A DNA stretch of 6,919 nucleotides from an uncultured Fusobacterium sp. (GTDB lineage Bacteria > Fusobacteriota > Fusobacteriia > Fusobacteriales > Fusobacteriaceae): positions 1 to 6,919 of the forward strand of contig UQXM01000100.1 of the NCBI GenBank assembly GCA_900545035.1, written 5' to 3'. Below are positions 6,005-6,919 of this stretch, piece by piece. Position numbers and translations under genes: made by a program. The notes beneath the pieces were generated by a model. It saw only the letters and a list, made by a program, of their open reading frames with translations. It did no database searches and had not been told where the DNA came from. Positions within the stretch are counted from its first letter, which is position 1. Every line of letters starts with the position of its first letter.

Positions 6005-6010
6005 AGGAGG
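6005..6010 (+). promoter_or_regulatory. Ribosome binding site of the DUF262 gene
   Basis: AGGAGG lies only 3 bases before ATG 6014, closer than usual, but it is a perfect match. It supports the start of a gene that runs off the right edge. No good -35/-10 pair is seen between the rpsI terminator and this site. Confidence 0.75.
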
Positions 6011-6013
6011 AGT

Positions 6014-6919
6014 ATGAAAAAATTACATATTGGAGAAATATTTTTAAATAATTTGAAGGTTGAAAATCTATTAAAAGAAATTTCTTCTATTTTTGAAGAA
6101 AATAAGTATACTAAGAAAATAAATTATAAGCCATATTTTCAAAGAGAATATGTCTGGGGTTTGGATAAAGCGACTTATTTGATAGAAAGTATTTTATTAT
6201 CTACAGAAATTCCACCAATTGTTTTATTTTATGATGACTTTGAAAATCAAGTAATTGATGGTAGACAAAGATGTGAAACAATAGAAAAATACTTAAATAA
6301 TAAGTTTCCTTTACAAGAAAAAGGATTAAAAGTATTGAAAAGTTTTGCAGGAATGTATTATAGAGATTTACCTGAAGAAATTAAGTTTAAATTTTTAGAT
6401 ACGAAATTAAGAATAATTCAATTTTCAGTTGTAAATAGAAAAAATATAGGAGAATATGAAGAAGAAAAAGTTAAAAAAGAAATATTTAAAAGATACAATT
6501 CAGGAATAATGCCATTAAAAAAAGAAGAAATAGAAAGAGCCGAATATATTTCAGATGAGTTAACAAATGAGTTATATAGAAAACTTGAAACAGATTCAAT
6601 TTTTTTAGAAAAATGTAAAGATATTTTGCTTTTAAAAAGAGATCAAAAAAAATTAGAAAGAGATAAAATAAATACATTAATTTCAAAATATAGAGAGTGG
6701 ATATTACTTTCTAAAATGCCTATAAATAAATATTCAAAGAGTAAGAAAGAGATATTTACAAGATATTTATATTATTACAAAGATAAAATAAAAGAGAAAG
6801 GAGTATTAGAAAAAAATTATTATTACTTAGAAATTTTATATCAAATAAAAGAAAAACTAATTTCAAAAAATAAAATTAAGCTATCAGAAAATATTTTATT
6901 TTTTGAATGTTTATATTGG
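6014..6919 (+). CDS. DUF262-family protein (GmrSD/ParB-like N-terminal domain), partial at the right edge
   Basis: The frame is open for 302 codons to the window end with no stop, so only the N-terminal part is visible. Residues 40-48 read PYFQREYVW, matching the YQRxYxW motif of DUF262. Residues 81-86 read IDGRQR, a form of the DGQQR signature. Residues 158-173 (IFKRYNSG..PL..EEI) match the family's F.R.N.G..L...E pattern. DUF262 has a ParB/sulfiredoxin-like fold and occurs in GmrSD type IV restriction enzymes, BrxU, SspE and many uncharacterised defence genes, where it binds or hydrolyses nucleotides. After about residue 175 the protein is Lys/Glu/Tyr-rich and probably helical, with no recognised second domain so far. 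It follows the rpsI terminator by 27 bases without a clear promoter. Defence is inferred from family membership; the C-terminal effector, if any, lies outside the window. Confidence 0.85.
   Translation, partial: MKKLHIGEIFLNNLKVENLLKEISSIFEENKYTKKINYKPYFQREYVWGLDKATYLIESILLSTEIPPIVLFYDDFENQVIDGRQRCETIEKYLNNKFPLQEKGLKVLKSFAGMYYRDLPEEIKFKFLDTKLRIIQFSVVNRKNIGEYEEEKVKKEIFKRYNSGIMPLKKEEIERAEYISDELTNELYRKLETDSIFLEKCKDILLLKRDQKKLERDKINTLISKYREWILLSKMPINKYSKSKKEIFTRYLYYYKDKIKEKGVLEKNYYYLEILYQIKEKLISKNKIKLSENILFFECLYW

Noticed and set aside
6486..6686. 66-aa hydrophobic open frame on the minus strand
   Set aside because: Antisense to the DUF262 gene; Phe/Leu-rich shadow of Lys/Glu codons, not a credible membrane peptide.

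Overview
The window is a low-GC bacterial chromosome segment, most likely from the Fusobacteria (Fusobacterium or a close relative such as Cetobacterium). This rests on the strong A+T bias, textbook sigma-70 boxes, AGGAGG ribosome binding sites, and the general look of the L13 and S9 proteins. The genus is an inference from familiarity, not from a search. All genes read left to right, and every intergenic gap is under 150 bases.

Left part (1-911): a choloylglycine-hydrolase/C45-like linear amide C-N hydrolase with a complete catalytic core and C-terminus. Its 5' end is doubtful: there is no Shine-Dalgarno in front of the first ATG, and a second frame, open from the window edge, carries a signal-peptide-like segment that runs out just at the nucleophile cysteine. 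A hairpin terminator follows.

Middle part (912-4966): a copper-resistance operon. A TTGACA-type promoter with a C-tract/dyad next to the predicted transcription start (candidate CsoR operator) drives copA (Cu+-exporting P1B-ATPase with three N-terminal HMA domains), csoR (copper-sensing repressor with intact C-H-C ligands) and a 265-aa cysteine-rich protein with YkgJ/DUF3109-like clusters. Gaps between genes are 26-27 bases. The logic is self-regulation: Cu(I) binds CsoR, CsoR leaves the operator, and CopA exports the metal. No free-standing copZ chaperone is visible; the divergent first HMA domain of CopA may fill that role. The cysteine-rich third gene is the least understood member and the best candidate for new biology.

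Right part (4967-5986): the conserved rplM-rpsI operon (L13, S9) with a consensus promoter, a structured 5' leader that may be an L13 autoregulatory element, GTG starts for both genes, and a strong intrinsic terminator.

Right edge (6001-6919): the first 302 codons of a DUF262-family (GmrSD/ParB-like fold) protein, a family frequent in anti-phage systems. It starts about 27 bases after the rpsI terminator with no convincing promoter of its own and runs off the window. This may be the border between core genome and an accessory or defence region.
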